DNA of 29,057 nt from a virus, in IMG/VR virus record IMGVR_UViG_3300025759_000487, positions 1 to 29,057 of that record; one strand, written 5' to 3'. This document shows positions 1 to 7,428 of this stretch, piece after piece. The position numbers were made by a program, and so were the translations under genes. Positions within the stretch are counted from its first letter, which is position 1. Every line of letters begins with the position of its first letter. The notes beneath the pieces were generated by a model. That model was not told the origin of the DNA. It saw nothing but the letters and a program-made list of their open reading frames with translations, and ran no database searches.

Positions 1-110
1 TTGTTTCATTCGTACCACTAGACGAAGCAAACACAGATTACCAAGCAATACAAGAGTGGATAGCAGAAGGAAATACTGTTATAGATAATCCACCACAGGA
101 GAATAATTAA
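1..110 (+). CDS. Small tail-region protein, C-terminal part only
   Basis: The reading frame is open from the left edge (first full codon at 3) to the TAA at 108-110, giving about 35 residues ending in TVIDNPPQENN. The motif FVPLDEANTDYQAIQEW resembles short proteins found beside tail-fibre genes in marine phages, from memory of such genomes. The stop overlaps the next start as TAATG, so the two genes are translationally coupled. No function can be given. The start lies outside the window. Confidence 0.6.
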   Translation, partial: VSFVPLDEANTDYQAIQEWIAEGNTVIDNPPQENN

Positions 111-1096
111 TGCCATACATAGGTAGAGATACAGATAAGTTAAGTAATGTAGAGGTACTGGATAACATTACCTTTGATGGTAGTTCATCATATACATTAC
201 AAAAAGGTGGAAGTAATTTCACACCTAGTTCTGCGAATACATTATTAGTTAGTATTGATGGTGTAGTTCAAGCAGGTAACTTTACTGTATCTGGTTCAAC
301 AATAGATTTTGGAACAGCAGTTGCTGGAACATCTACTTGCGATTTTATTTTACATTATGGAGTTGGATTAATTACTACTCCAGCAGATGGTACAGTTACA
401 AATGATAAGATAAATTATCCTCTTGCTAAAAGTGGTGCTACTGTTTCCACATTTAATAGAACTACAGATGATGGAGATATTTTAGAATTACAAAAAGATG
501 GAACAGCAGTTGGTAGTATTGGTGTTAACAATAGTGATAATATTTTTATAGGTGGAAACGCAAGTAATCATAGTGGAATTGAATTTGGTACAGAATCAAT
601 GTTACCAAGAATTAACAATACTATTTCAAGTAATTCAGTTGATTTAGGTAATAGTTCTGTTTTATGGAAAAACATTTATTTATCTGGTGGTCTATATGTT
701 GGTGGCACAGGCTCAGCAAATTATTTAGACGATTACGAAGAAGGAACTTGGACACCTTCATTAAGTGAAACTGTAAATGGGTTTTCAGGAGCTCCAACAC
801 CTTCTTCAACTGAAGGTAAATACACAAAAATAGGTAGATTAGTCTATCTCACAGGTAAAATAATTTTTGACAGTAGTCAAAGTCATACTGCATATTCATA
901 CATTGATGGTTTACCTTTTTCTACAAGTACTCAATCAGCAGGAGGTGTTTATAATACACAGGGTGCGGCTGATGGAAATGCTACTGGTTTTGTTCGTGTT
1001 GGACTGTCTTCTAATAGATGTTCATTAGTAGAAAATGACGTTGCTATTGGAGGAAGTACTGTTTTTCTTTTTAACGTTACATACATAGCAGATTAA
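110..1096 (+). CDS. Tail fibre / receptor-binding protein
   Basis: A 328-residue protein rich in Ser, Thr, Gly and Asn, as expected of a beta-structured fibre. The N-terminal part (about 1-110) starts MPYIGRDTDKLSNV and resembles the attachment module that recurs in marine phage fibres. The middle has the signature DLGNSSVLWKNIYLSGGL followed by ANYLDDYEEGTWTPSL (about 185-225), a junction widely seen in marine phage fibre proteins. The C-terminal 110 residues look like a separate beta-rich tip domain, presumably the part that contacts the host. The start is coupled by TAATG to the upstream gene. Assignment rests on motif recognition, not alignment. A minor structural protein is the alternative. 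Confidence 0.72.
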   Translation: MPYIGRDTDKLSNVEVLDNITFDGSSSYTLQKGGSNFTPSSANTLLVSIDGVVQAGNFTVSGSTIDFGTAVAGTSTCDFILHYGVGLITTPADGTVTNDKINYPLAKSGATVSTFNRTTDDGDILELQKDGTAVGSIGVNNSDNIFIGGNASNHSGIEFGTESMLPRINNTISSNSVDLGNSSVLWKNIYLSGGLYVGGTGSANYLDDYEEGTWTPSLSETVNGFSGAPTPSSTEGKYTKIGRLVYLTGKIIFDSSQSHTAYSYIDGLPFSTSTQSAGGVYNTQGAADGNATGFVRVGLSSNRCSLVENDVAIGGSTVFLFNVTYIAD

Positions 1097-1129
1097 TATG
1101 AAATTTAACAACAACACAGGAGACAAACT

Positions 1130-1384
1130 ATGGCAATAACTAAAGAGACACAGATTGGTAAAATCGAAGTGGTCGGAAAACACAAATCAGTTCAAGTAAG
1201 AACAGATATTGTAGTTATGGAAGATGGCGAAGAATTATCAAGAAAGTATCATAGACATTCTTTAATGCCAGATGCAGATATTACGAATGAACACTCAGAG
1301 GTTCAAGCAGTATGTAATGCAGTATGGACACAAGATGTTAAAGATGCTTATGCAACTTTTTTAGCTAATCAAGAGAACGCATAA
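1130..1384 (+). CDS. Tail-region accessory protein, unknown function
   Basis: An 84-residue soluble protein with a good ribosome binding site (AGGAGA, 9 bases before ATG). It begins MAITKETQIGKIEVVGKHKS and ends in a helical stretch VCNAVWTQDVKDAYATFLA. It sits between two fibre-type genes and its stop overlaps the next start (TAATG), so it is probably expressed with them. Similar short proteins occur among tail genes of marine phages in my recollection, but no named domain is evident. A small tail accessory factor or fibre chaperone is possible. Confidence 0.6.
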   Translation: MAITKETQIGKIEVVGKHKSVQVRTDIVVMEDGEELSRKYHRHSLMPDADITNEHSEVQAVCNAVWTQDVKDAYATFLANQENA

Positions 1385-1899
1385 TGGCAATAATAACTTT
1401 AAATAATAATTCTTTAGTTAATGCTGATGTAGGTAAGGTTTTGCAAGTTGTAACTACTACCAACACAACAAATGCATTTACTTCAAATTCAACATCTGAG
1501 GTTGATATTGAATTTAATAGTGTAGTTTTTGAATTATCAATTACCCCATCATCAGCTTCATCTAAAATTTATGTTATGGCTAATGTACCTGTTAGAACTG
1601 CTCATAACACTATTGCAAATGGAAGATATGGTATTTCACTTCATTCAAAAATAGGTGCTGGAAGCTATAGTACAATATGGTTAAATAGTACAAATAGTAG
1701 TTGGCTTGGTAGTTATGATTATGGTAATAGTGGTTCTCAAGTAGGAATTATATTACCATTGCATTATTTACATTCACCAAATTCAACAGATGAAATTAAA
1801 TATAAATTAAAAATAAAAGTTGGTGATAGTACGAATACAGTCACTGTTAATAGAGACCAAGCTGGAACACAAATTACAGCTATGGAAATACAAGGATAA
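1384..1899 (+). CDS. Second fibre-like protein with C-terminal beta-sandwich type module
   Basis: A 171-residue protein. After the short head MAIITLNNNSLVNADVGKVL comes QVVTTTNTTNAFTSNSTSEV and then repeated short beta-strand-like segments with many Ser/Thr/Asn. The core ELSITPSSASSKIYVMANV and the ending AGTQITAMEIQG are the hallmark of a module found in many marine phage fibres (SITPSSxSSKI ... TAMEI). It therefore probably forms a second fibre, an extra receptor-binding tip, or a decoration. It is coupled to its upstream neighbour by TAATG, and the next gene starts 3 bases after its stop. Carbohydrate binding is inference only. Confidence 0.65.
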   Translation: MAIITLNNNSLVNADVGKVLQVVTTTNTTNAFTSNSTSEVDIEFNSVVFELSITPSSASSKIYVMANVPVRTAHNTIANGRYGISLHSKIGAGSYSTIWLNSTNSSWLGSYDYGNSGSQVGIILPLHYLHSPNSTDEIKYKLKIKVGDSTNTVTVNRDQAGTQITAMEIQG

Positions 1900-1902
1900 A
1901 TT

Positions 1903-2241
1903 ATGATAGATATTATAAAAGCAATTCAAAAAATTAACCCAACAGCAGAAGTATCTATAGATAATAATGATATAAATACTGTTAAGTGGCACAATGGAAC
2001 AACACCAATACCAGTAGCTGACATACAAGCACAAATTCCAGCAGTAGAATTTGATATGGCTATGGAAGATTTAAGAGCCAAAAGAAATAAATTATTAGCA
2101 GATACAGATTATCTTGCTTTATCTGATAATACTATAAGTGCAGAGATGACAACTTATAGACAAGCATTAAGAGATATAACAAATGGTTTAACTACTGTTG
2201 CTGATGTTGAAGCTATAGTATTCCCTATTAAACCAGAATAA
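1903..2241 (+). CDS. Phage tail assembly chaperone-like protein
   Basis: 112 residues. The C-terminal half carries the pattern RAKRNKLLADTDYLALSDN (about 58-76) followed by YRQALRDIT (85-93), typical of the phage tail assembly chaperone family (Phage_tail_APC type), which acts on tail fibres or tail tubes. The N-terminal part (1-45) includes VKWHNGTTPIPVADIQAQIP, a spacer often seen in this family. The position directly after two fibre-type genes fits a fibre assembly role. No clear ribosome binding site is visible, so translation is likely coupled to the upstream gene. Confidence 0.72.
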   Translation: MIDIIKAIQKINPTAEVSIDNNDINTVKWHNGTTPIPVADIQAQIPAVEFDMAMEDLRAKRNKLLADTDYLALSDNTISAEMTTYRQALRDITNGLTTVADVEAIVFPIKPE

Positions 2242-2243
2242 TC

Positions 2244-2387
2244 ATGGCTAAAAAATTTAAAGATTTTGTACAACATGAACGAATACAAAAAGGAAGTTCA
2301 GTTGGAAGAAAACCAAATACAAGTACTATGAATAAACATAAAAGAAGACAAACTGGTGTAAAGATTTATAAAGGACAAGGAAGATAA
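2244..2387 (+). CDS. Tiny basic protein, unknown
   Basis: A 47-residue ORF beginning MAKKFKDFVQHERIQKGSSV. It contains 11 Lys and 5 Arg, so it is strongly basic, with no hydrophobic segment. Its start follows the upstream stop by 2 bases, and its stop overlaps the next start as TAATG, which supports it as a real coupled gene. Function not recognised. A nucleic-acid-contacting or virion packaging role is possible but not shown. Confidence 0.6.
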   Translation: MAKKFKDFVQHERIQKGSSVGRKPNTSTMNKHKRRQTGVKIYKGQGR

Positions 2388-2563
2388 TGGCAAGAAAATC
2401 AGCTACAGAAGTCAAAATAGATTTTTTAGTAAGAGAAGTTAAAGAATTAAAAGCTGAGACTAAATCTCTTCGTGCTGATATTAATAAAGGTAAAGGTGCT
2501 ATATGGATATTGTTATTATTAGCAAGTGCAATTGGTAGTGCTTATAATTATTTTATAAAATAA
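2387..2563 (+). CDS. Small coiled-coil plus membrane protein
   Basis: A 58-residue ORF with a charged helical first part (KIDFLVREVKELKAETKSL, about 10-28), then one hydrophobic segment (about 39-53, AIWILLLLASAIGSA) and a short tail. It begins in a TAATG overlap with the previous tiny gene, and the next gene starts 8 bases after its stop. The helix plus single-TM layout occurs in phage haemolysin XhlA-like and holin accessory proteins, but it lies far from the lysis genes, so a virion or tail membrane protein is equally possible. Confidence 0.55.
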   Translation: MARKSATEVKIDFLVREVKELKAETKSLRADINKGKGAIWILLLLASAIGSAYNYFIK

Positions 2564-2571
2564 GGTAAAAT

Positions 2572-4683
2572 ATGTTGACTAAAATTAAAAGAGTTAAAAG
2601 AAAAAAGTTTGCTACTGGTGATGCAGCTAGAAAGTTTACAAATATTCCTACAGCTTCACAACCACAACAACAAAAAATAGGTACAAGACAAGAGTTTGCT
2701 GATAAGTATGTTACTTCTCAAGTATCAAAACCAGAATTAGCATCAGCAGCTAAACAACAATATACAACTCAAGCAGTACAACCAACTGAATTATTATCTG
2801 GTACTACTATGGCTGCACCTACAGATGTTGCTCAAGCAACTATTACTGGTCAACAAATAGCAGCTCCAAAAGCAGGTGTATCTGCACAAATAGCAGCACC
2901 TTCACAATTACAAGCAGCACAAATGACTGCAGCTACAACTACTGCACAACAAGCAACAGCACAAACAGGTGCAGTAAGTCAAGCAGCACAAGTAGGTACA
3001 GTTACAGGTGCATTAACAGGACAAGCAGTAGGTGCTACAGCAGCTCCAACTAGTTCTGCAGTTGCTCAAGCTGCTCAAGGACAATTATCTGCTGGAGCAT
3101 TAGCACAAGTTGTACAAGGTACAGCAGCTACCGTTACAGCACAGACAGCTACATTACCTGCTAATATTCAAGCAGCAGTTGCAACTAACCCTGCACAAAT
3201 TACAGCTACAATAATGAATCAACCTCCTGCAGTTCAAGCAGCAGTTGCATCATTACCTACAGATGCTTTAGTATCTACACAGATTTCTAATTTATTAACT
3301 GGTATTGATACAGGACAAATTCCTACATGGGCTAGAGGTGCTGTTGAAAATGTAGAAAAAAATTTAGCAGCCAGAGGTTTAAGTAAATCTACAATAGGTA
3401 GAGATGCATTAGTGAATGCTATTATACAATCAGCATTACCTATTGCACAATCAAATGCTACAGCTTTACAACAAAGAGCATCACAGAATTTATCTAACGA
3501 ACAACAAGCTGCAGTATTATCTGCACAACAAAATTATCAAACTCAGTTAGTCAATGCTGAGAATGACATGAAAGCTAAAATGTTAACTGGGCAATATGCT
3601 CAAGAAATAACTAAGCTTAATGCTATGAATGAGCAACAAGCTATTCTAGCTTCAGCTAATCAACAACAACAAATTAGATTAGCTAACTTAGCTAACTTAC
3701 AACAAGCTGGTTTAACAAATGCACAGTTAACACAGCAAATGTCTTTAGCAAATCTAAGTGCTAATCAACAAACTTCTTTAGCAAATGCACAAACAATAGC
3801 AGGGTTTGATGTTTTAAATTTAAATAACAGACAACAGACTGCTATCTCTAATTCTAATTTATTTAGAACATTTGAATTACAAAATTTAAATAATACTCAA
3901 CAGGCAACTATGCAGAATGCTGTGCAACTGGCAACTATGGACATGGCTAATCTATCTAATGCTCAACAAAAAGCAGTATTAAATGCTCAGGCATTTTTAC
4001 AAATGGATATGGCTAACTTAACAAATGCACAGCAGACTGAAGTATTAAATACACAAAACAGACAACAAGCTATGTTATCTGACCAAGCTGCTCAAAATGC
4101 TTCAAGACAATTTAATGCTACAAGTGATAATCAAACACAACAGTTTGTAGAAAGTTTAGCAACAACAATCAATACACAGAATGCTGCACGAAATGATGCA
4201 ATGACACAATACAATATTAGTGAAGCTAATAGAATTGCAGCTTTAAATCAAGGTAATAATTTAGAAGCACAAAGATTACAAGAAACTTTAAATGCACAAA
4301 TTAATCAGTTTAATGAACAACTAGATTATAATAGAAATCAATTTAATACAACTAACTCTTTAGCTATTGAACAATCAAATGTACAATGGAGAAGACAATT
4401 AAATACAGCTAATACAGCAGGAATAAATGCTGTTAACCAAGCTAATGCTATGAATGCATTTAATTTAAGTAATCAAGCTTTATCGTTTATATGGCAAGAA
4501 ATGAGAGATGCTGCTAAGTGGGAATATGAATCAGCACAAAATGCAGAAGAAAGAAAAACTAATTTAGCTATTGCAGCATTAGGTAATGAAGCTGCATCAG
4601 ACCAAGGTAGAGCTAATACATTAAAAACATTAGGTGGATTTGCAATAGACATTTGGAAAACTAAGATTGAGAATAAAAATTAG
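2572..4683 (+). CDS. Gln/Ala/Asn-rich repeat virion protein
   Basis: 703 residues of very biased composition. The basic N-terminus (MLTKIKRVKRKKFATGD) leads into an Ala/Thr/Gln-rich, probably extended region (about 70-240). A more normal folded segment follows (about 245-300) with GQIPTWARGAVENVEKNLA and GLSKSTIGRDALVNAIIQSA. Residues 300-640 are long Gln/Asn/Ala helices, including five tandem repeats of about 22 residues (390-501). The C-terminus has NAFNLSNQALSFIWQEMRDA. Proteins with this helical, Gln-rich character in this position belong to the tail or ejection apparatus of marine podoviruses in my recollection. It precedes the acyltransferase and other virion-type genes. A role in the internal core or a tail tube is inference. 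Confidence 0.6.
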   Translation: MLTKIKRVKRKKFATGDAARKFTNIPTASQPQQQKIGTRQEFADKYVTSQVSKPELASAAKQQYTTQAVQPTELLSGTTMAAPTDVAQATITGQQIAAPKAGVSAQIAAPSQLQAAQMTAATTTAQQATAQTGAVSQAAQVGTVTGALTGQAVGATAAPTSSAVAQAAQGQLSAGALAQVVQGTAATVTAQTATLPANIQAAVATNPAQITATIMNQPPAVQAAVASLPTDALVSTQISNLLTGIDTGQIPTWARGAVENVEKNLAARGLSKSTIGRDALVNAIIQSALPIAQSNATALQQRASQNLSNEQQAAVLSAQQNYQTQLVNAENDMKAKMLTGQYAQEITKLNAMNEQQAILASANQQQQIRLANLANLQQAGLTNAQLTQQMSLANLSANQQTSLANAQTIAGFDVLNLNNRQQTAISNSNLFRTFELQNLNNTQQATMQNAVQLATMDMANLSNAQQKAVLNAQAFLQMDMANLTNAQQTEVLNTQNRQQAMLSDQAAQNASRQFNATSDNQTQQFVESLATTINTQNAARNDAMTQYNISEANRIAALNQGNNLEAQRLQETLNAQINQFNEQLDYNRNQFNTTNSLAIEQSNVQWRRQLNTANTAGINAVNQANAMNAFNLSNQALSFIWQEMRDAAKWEYESAQNAEERKTNLAIAALGNEAASDQGRANTLKTLGGFAIDIWKTKIENKN
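3739..4074 (+). repeat. Five tandem ~66-bp (22-residue) repeats inside the Gln-rich protein
   Basis: The repeat unit in protein is roughly (D/E)xxNLxNxQQxxxxNAxxxxxM. Copies start at MSLANLSANQQ, DVLNLNNRQQ, ELQNLNNTQQ, DMANLSNAQQ and DMANLTNAQQ. Twenty-two residues is two 11-residue (hendecad) turns, the period of a right-handed coiled coil. The DNA copies are diverged, so the repeat is old and kept for protein structure rather than being a recent slippage product. Confidence 0.7.
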
Positions 4684-4689
4684 TAAACA

Positions 4690-4718
4690 TTGACAAAAGT
4701 TAATAATACTGATATAAT
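4690..4718 (+). promoter_or_regulatory. Exact sigma70 consensus promoter overlapping the acyltransferase start
   Basis: TTGACA at 4690-4695, a 17-base spacer, then TATAAT at 4713-4718: every consensus base with the ideal spacing. The -35 box includes the TTG start codon of the acyltransferase. Transcription would begin near 4725, inside that gene, so this promoter would serve the genes from 5153 onward rather than the acyltransferase itself. A short inverted repeat TAGGAA/TTCCTA (4737-4750) lies just after the predicted RNA start. Confidence 0.65.
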
Positions 4719-5151
4719 AGACGTAGTACGATTATATAGGAATTTTCCTAAATATAATTATCTATCCGATAAGGATATAGCTAGAGCAATTATTCCTTCT
4801 TTAGCATTAAATCAATATAATATATTTAGGTATAAAAATACTGGTGTTGCTTATGCATTTACTAACTGGGCATTTTTAAATACTGAAACTGAAAAACGTT
4901 TTAAAGAAACAGGTATTTTGGAAATGTTAGATTGGAATAGTGGAGATATTTGTTGGCATATTGAAACTATTAATACTGATAAAAATAAATTAAAAGAAAT
5001 ATATAGGTGGACAGCAGAAAGATTAAGTAAAGATATAGGTAAAGATAAAACTGTATATTGGTTAAGAATGAATAAATCTGGAAGAGGAATAAAAAGAATA
5101 AATAAAATAACAGTATTAAAAGGAATAAATAAATTTATTAAAGGTAATTAA
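4690..5151 (+). CDS. HlyC-like toxin-activating lysine acyltransferase (GNAT-type fold)
   Basis: 153 residues. The stretch from about 31 to 92 lines up with E. coli HlyC as I remember it: IIPSLALNQY with LPAIQANQY, GVAYAFTNWAFL with PVAYCSWANL, and LDWNSGDICWHIE with EDWTSGDRKWFID. HlyC-family enzymes move a fatty acyl group from acyl carrier protein to internal lysines of RTX toxins. The HlyC catalytic His23 and Asp92 correspond here to Tyr22 and Glu92. The only His in the protein is His90, two residues before Glu92. The only usable start is TTG at 4690, because TAA lies at 4684-4686 and no ATG occurs for 70 codons. Homology reaches almost to the N-terminus, which supports that start. No ribosome binding site is visible. 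One base separates it from the Lys-rich protein at 5153, a likely substrate (inference). Confidence 0.75.
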   Translation: MTKVNNTDIIDVVRLYRNFPKYNYLSDKDIARAIIPSLALNQYNIFRYKNTGVAYAFTNWAFLNTETEKRFKETGILEMLDWNSGDICWHIETINTDKNKLKEIYRWTAERLSKDIGKDKTVYWLRMNKSGRGIKRINKITVLKGINKFIKGN

Positions 5152-5152
5152 T

Positions 5153-6358
5153 ATGGGAAGTGTAGCTAAAGTAGTTAAAAAAGTAACAAAAGCAGTAAGT
5201 AAACCTGTAAGCAAAGCTTTTAAAGGTGTTGCTAAAGGTATTAAAAAAGTTGGTAAAGCAACTTTAAGAGGTGTTTCTAGAATAAATAAAAAATTAGGAC
5301 CATTAGGTTCTATTGCTTTAGCAATTGCAATGCCATATGCTTTAGGAGGATTAAGTACAGGAGTAACTGCATTACAAAAATCTCAATATACATTTTTAAA
5401 AGCTATAGGAAATGTTGGTAATCAAATTAGAACTGGATACCAAGCTTTTAATACTGGTGTTTCAAAAGCATTTAGTAGTATTACTAATTCTATTGCAAAA
5501 GGATTTACAAAATTTGCACCTAAAAGTTTACAAAATAGTTATTCAAAAATATCACAAGGTGCTAAAAATTTATTTAATTCAGCTAAAAGAATTACTAAAA
5601 AATATTCTCCTATTAAAGGTAAACAAGGTACTGTACAAATTTCAGATATGGGATATGGTTTTGGTGAAACAACATCTATGACTTCGGCTGAAGCAGCTAA
5701 AGCATTAGAGTTAGGTCAAATTAGTGGTGAACAATTATCAGGACAAACATTAGGTAGTCAAAAATGGTTTGTTCAAGGAAGTGCTCAATCTGATAAAATT
5801 ATAACTGAAACTATTAATGATGCATATAAATCTACATATAATAGTTATAGTCCTAATGCACAACGATACTTTAATGATTTAAAAACAAGAGCAAATGATA
5901 TTAAAACTTATATAAATGATGCAGAAATTGGTAGTACTGTAGAAAATTCTCTTGGTGCTAATAAGTATGCAACTTCTGATGGTTTAGACGTTATTGATAT
6001 TGATTTTTCTAAAACTAAAGATTATGTTGAAGTACCTAATGGTGGTTATAAATTTACTGGGGATAAAACATTTAGTGCACCACCAGTTAAAGAAGCTTCA
6101 ACTGCTTTAAATACAGCTTTAAAAAAATCTGCATTTAAATTTGGTGAAAGTTTATTAAATAAACCTATGGAAACCATAGACCCTTATTATATTGCACCTA
6201 CTCAAGATATGACTATGCAAACAACTACTGCTGGTTATGGTGGTACAGATATAACAGGTACTGCTGGAGGAGATTTTATTACTAAAGTATATGGAATTGA
6301 TGCTGCAAATAGAATTAAAAACTATTATAAAAATATGAATATTTTATCTAATTCATAA
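5153..6358 (+). CDS. Lys-rich, membrane-active virion/ejection protein candidate
   Basis: 401 residues. The first 48 residues contain 13 Lys in a regular spacing (KVVKKVTKAVSKPVSKAFKG and onwards), giving a basic amphipathic helix pattern. A hydrophobic stretch follows (51-68, LGSIALAIAMPYALGGL). The rest is Ser/Thr/Gly-rich with short helices, including residues 80-150 with more spaced Lys (FTKFAPKSLQNSYSKISQ). Such a basic-helix plus hydrophobic N-terminus suits a protein that inserts into the host membrane during DNA ejection, like the podovirus internal core proteins. Its start is 1 base after the acyltransferase stop, and its stop overlaps the next start (TAATG). Family not identified. 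Confidence 0.55.
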   Translation: MGSVAKVVKKVTKAVSKPVSKAFKGVAKGIKKVGKATLRGVSRINKKLGPLGSIALAIAMPYALGGLSTGVTALQKSQYTFLKAIGNVGNQIRTGYQAFNTGVSKAFSSITNSIAKGFTKFAPKSLQNSYSKISQGAKNLFNSAKRITKKYSPIKGKQGTVQISDMGYGFGETTSMTSAEAAKALELGQISGEQLSGQTLGSQKWFVQGSAQSDKIITETINDAYKSTYNSYSPNAQRYFNDLKTRANDIKTYINDAEIGSTVENSLGANKYATSDGLDVIDIDFSKTKDYVEVPNGGYKFTGDKTFSAPPVKEASTALNTALKKSAFKFGESLLNKPMETIDPYYIAPTQDMTMQTTTAGYGGTDITGTAGGDFITKVYGIDAANRIKNYYKNMNILSNS

Positions 6359-6465
6359 TGCCTTTTAAATCTGAAAAGCAAAGAAAATATTTATTTAAAA
6401 ATAAACCTAAAGTTGCTAAACAGTTAGCAAAAAAACATAAAGGTAAAAAACATGGCAGTAAATAA
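6358..6465 (+). CDS. Tiny basic phage protein of the MPFKSEKQRKYLF type
   Basis: 35 residues starting MPFKSEKQRKYLFKNKPKVA, with 14 Lys or Arg. The opening PFxSxxQRxYLFxNxPxxA is a pattern I recognise from many short phage proteins of unknown function. It begins in a TAATG overlap with the upstream gene and overlaps the next gene by 14 bases. Its strong positive charge and virion-gene context suggest a minor virion or nucleic-acid-binding protein (inference). Confidence 0.65.
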   Translation: MPFKSEKQRKYLFKNKPKVAKQLAKKHKGKKHGSK

Positions 6466-6619
6466 ATCAGGTAATTATACTAAGCCTACATTAAGAAAAA
6501 GATTATTTAATCAAATTAAATCCTCAGCGACACATGGTACTAAGGCTGGACAATGGAGTGCAAGGAAAGCACAGTTATTAGCTAAGAAGTATAAAGCTGC
6601 TGGAGGAGGATATAAATAA
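6452..6619 (+). CDS. Tiny basic protein of the GNYTKPTLRKRLF type
   Basis: 55 residues: MAVNKSGNYTKPTLRKRLFN, then QIKSSATHGTKAGQWSARKA and QLLAKKYKAAGGGYK. The GNYTKPxLRxxLFxxIK...GQWSARKAQLLAxxYxxxGGGY pattern is a recurring short protein in cyanophages and other marine phages, function unknown. It is basic, has no TM segment, and is linked to the next gene by TAATG. It belongs to a run of three small basic genes between the virion candidates. Confidence 0.68.
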   Translation: MAVNKSGNYTKPTLRKRLFNQIKSSATHGTKAGQWSARKAQLLAKKYKAAGGGYK

Positions 6620-6861
6620 TGGCTTTATCTAAAGCACAACAAAGTTTAAAGAAGTGGGGTGAACAAAGATGGAGAACAAAATCAGGTAAACCTTCTTCTA
6701 AAACTGGTGAAAGATATTTACCAGAAAAAGCAATCAAAGCTTTAACAGCTTCTGAATATGCAAGAACATCTGCAGCTAAAAGAAAAGGTAAGGCAGCAGG
6801 TAAACAATTTGTAAAACAACCAAAGGGTATAGCAAACAAAGTAAGAAAGTATAGAACGTAA
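6619..6861 (+). CDS. DUF5872-like small basic protein
   Basis: 80 residues, highly basic. The pattern SLKKWGEQRWRTKSGKPSSK, then TGERYLPEKAIKALTASEYA and KRKGKAAGKQFVKQPKGIA, matches what I recall of the DUF5872 family, found in phages, large viruses and bacteria, with no established function. The Lys/Arg richness with spaced Trp suggests nucleic-acid or protein-surface binding. It starts in a TAATG overlap and its last base is the first base of the next ATG. Confidence 0.7.
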   Translation: MALSKAQQSLKKWGEQRWRTKSGKPSSKTGERYLPEKAIKALTASEYARTSAAKRKGKAAGKQFVKQPKGIANKVRKYRT

Positions 6862-7427
6862 TGGCTGAAAAAATACAAAAAAATCAATTTGATGAAGTAG
6901 GTGTTAATCCTTTTAATTCTCCTATTCCTGGAGAAGCTTTAACTTCATCTCCAGATAATCCTAAAGCATGGGAAAGACCACCTGAATATACAGATGAAGA
7001 TGCAGCTATGAAAGCTGTATACTTAGAATTAACTAATTTATCTACACTTAGAGAGTTAGTAAAAATTATTGACCAAGGTATTGCTTTAGATGAAATAGCA
7101 CAAGTTATTTTATATAAAGGATATACTGAAGGTAAATTTTCACCTGACATGATGTTAATGTTAGCAGAGCCTACTATTTATTTATTAATTGCTATTGCTG
7201 ATTATGCAGATATAAAAGATTATGTTTTATATGAAGGCGAAGAAGATGACCCTGATGCACAAATTCCTGATGATGATATAACTCCAATTAATATGGATGA
7301 AGAAGAAACAGTTGAAACTAAAATAACTGAACCTACTGAAGAAGTATTAGGAGAAGGATTATTATCAAGAGTTAAAAAAGAATTACCTTCTAAAATAAAA
7401 GAAGCAACAAAAGAAGTAGAGGAATAA
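6861..7427 (+). CDS. Acidic virion-associated protein
   Basis: 188 residues. The N-terminus (FNSPIPGEALTSSPDNPKAW followed by ERPPEYTDEDAAM) resembles the start of a structural protein I remember from T4-like marine phages, where the phrase is IPGQSLT...W(E)xPP. A helical middle follows (45-120), then a very acidic stretch (EGEEDDPDAQIPDDDITPIN, about 126-145) and a charged C-terminus. Its acidity contrasts with the three basic proteins encoded just before it, with which it may pair (inference). The following gene starts 1 base after its stop. Confidence 0.55.
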   Translation: MAEKIQKNQFDEVGVNPFNSPIPGEALTSSPDNPKAWERPPEYTDEDAAMKAVYLELTNLSTLRELVKIIDQGIALDEIAQVILYKGYTEGKFSPDMMLMLAEPTIYLLIAIADYADIKDYVLYEGEEDDPDAQIPDDDITPINMDEEETVETKITEPTEEVLGEGLLSRVKKELPSKIKEATKEVEE

Positions 7428-7428
7428 G

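Noticed and set aside
5412-5681. Plus-strand ORF of 89 residues in another frame of the Lys-rich protein.
   Set aside because: Out-of-frame shadow made almost only of Leu, Ile, Lys and Val; no ribosome site or coupling.
6582-6887. Minus-strand ORF of 101 residues with hydrophobic stretches.
   Set aside because: Antisense to the DUF5872-like gene; hydrophobicity is mirror coding of Lys/Ala-rich sequence.
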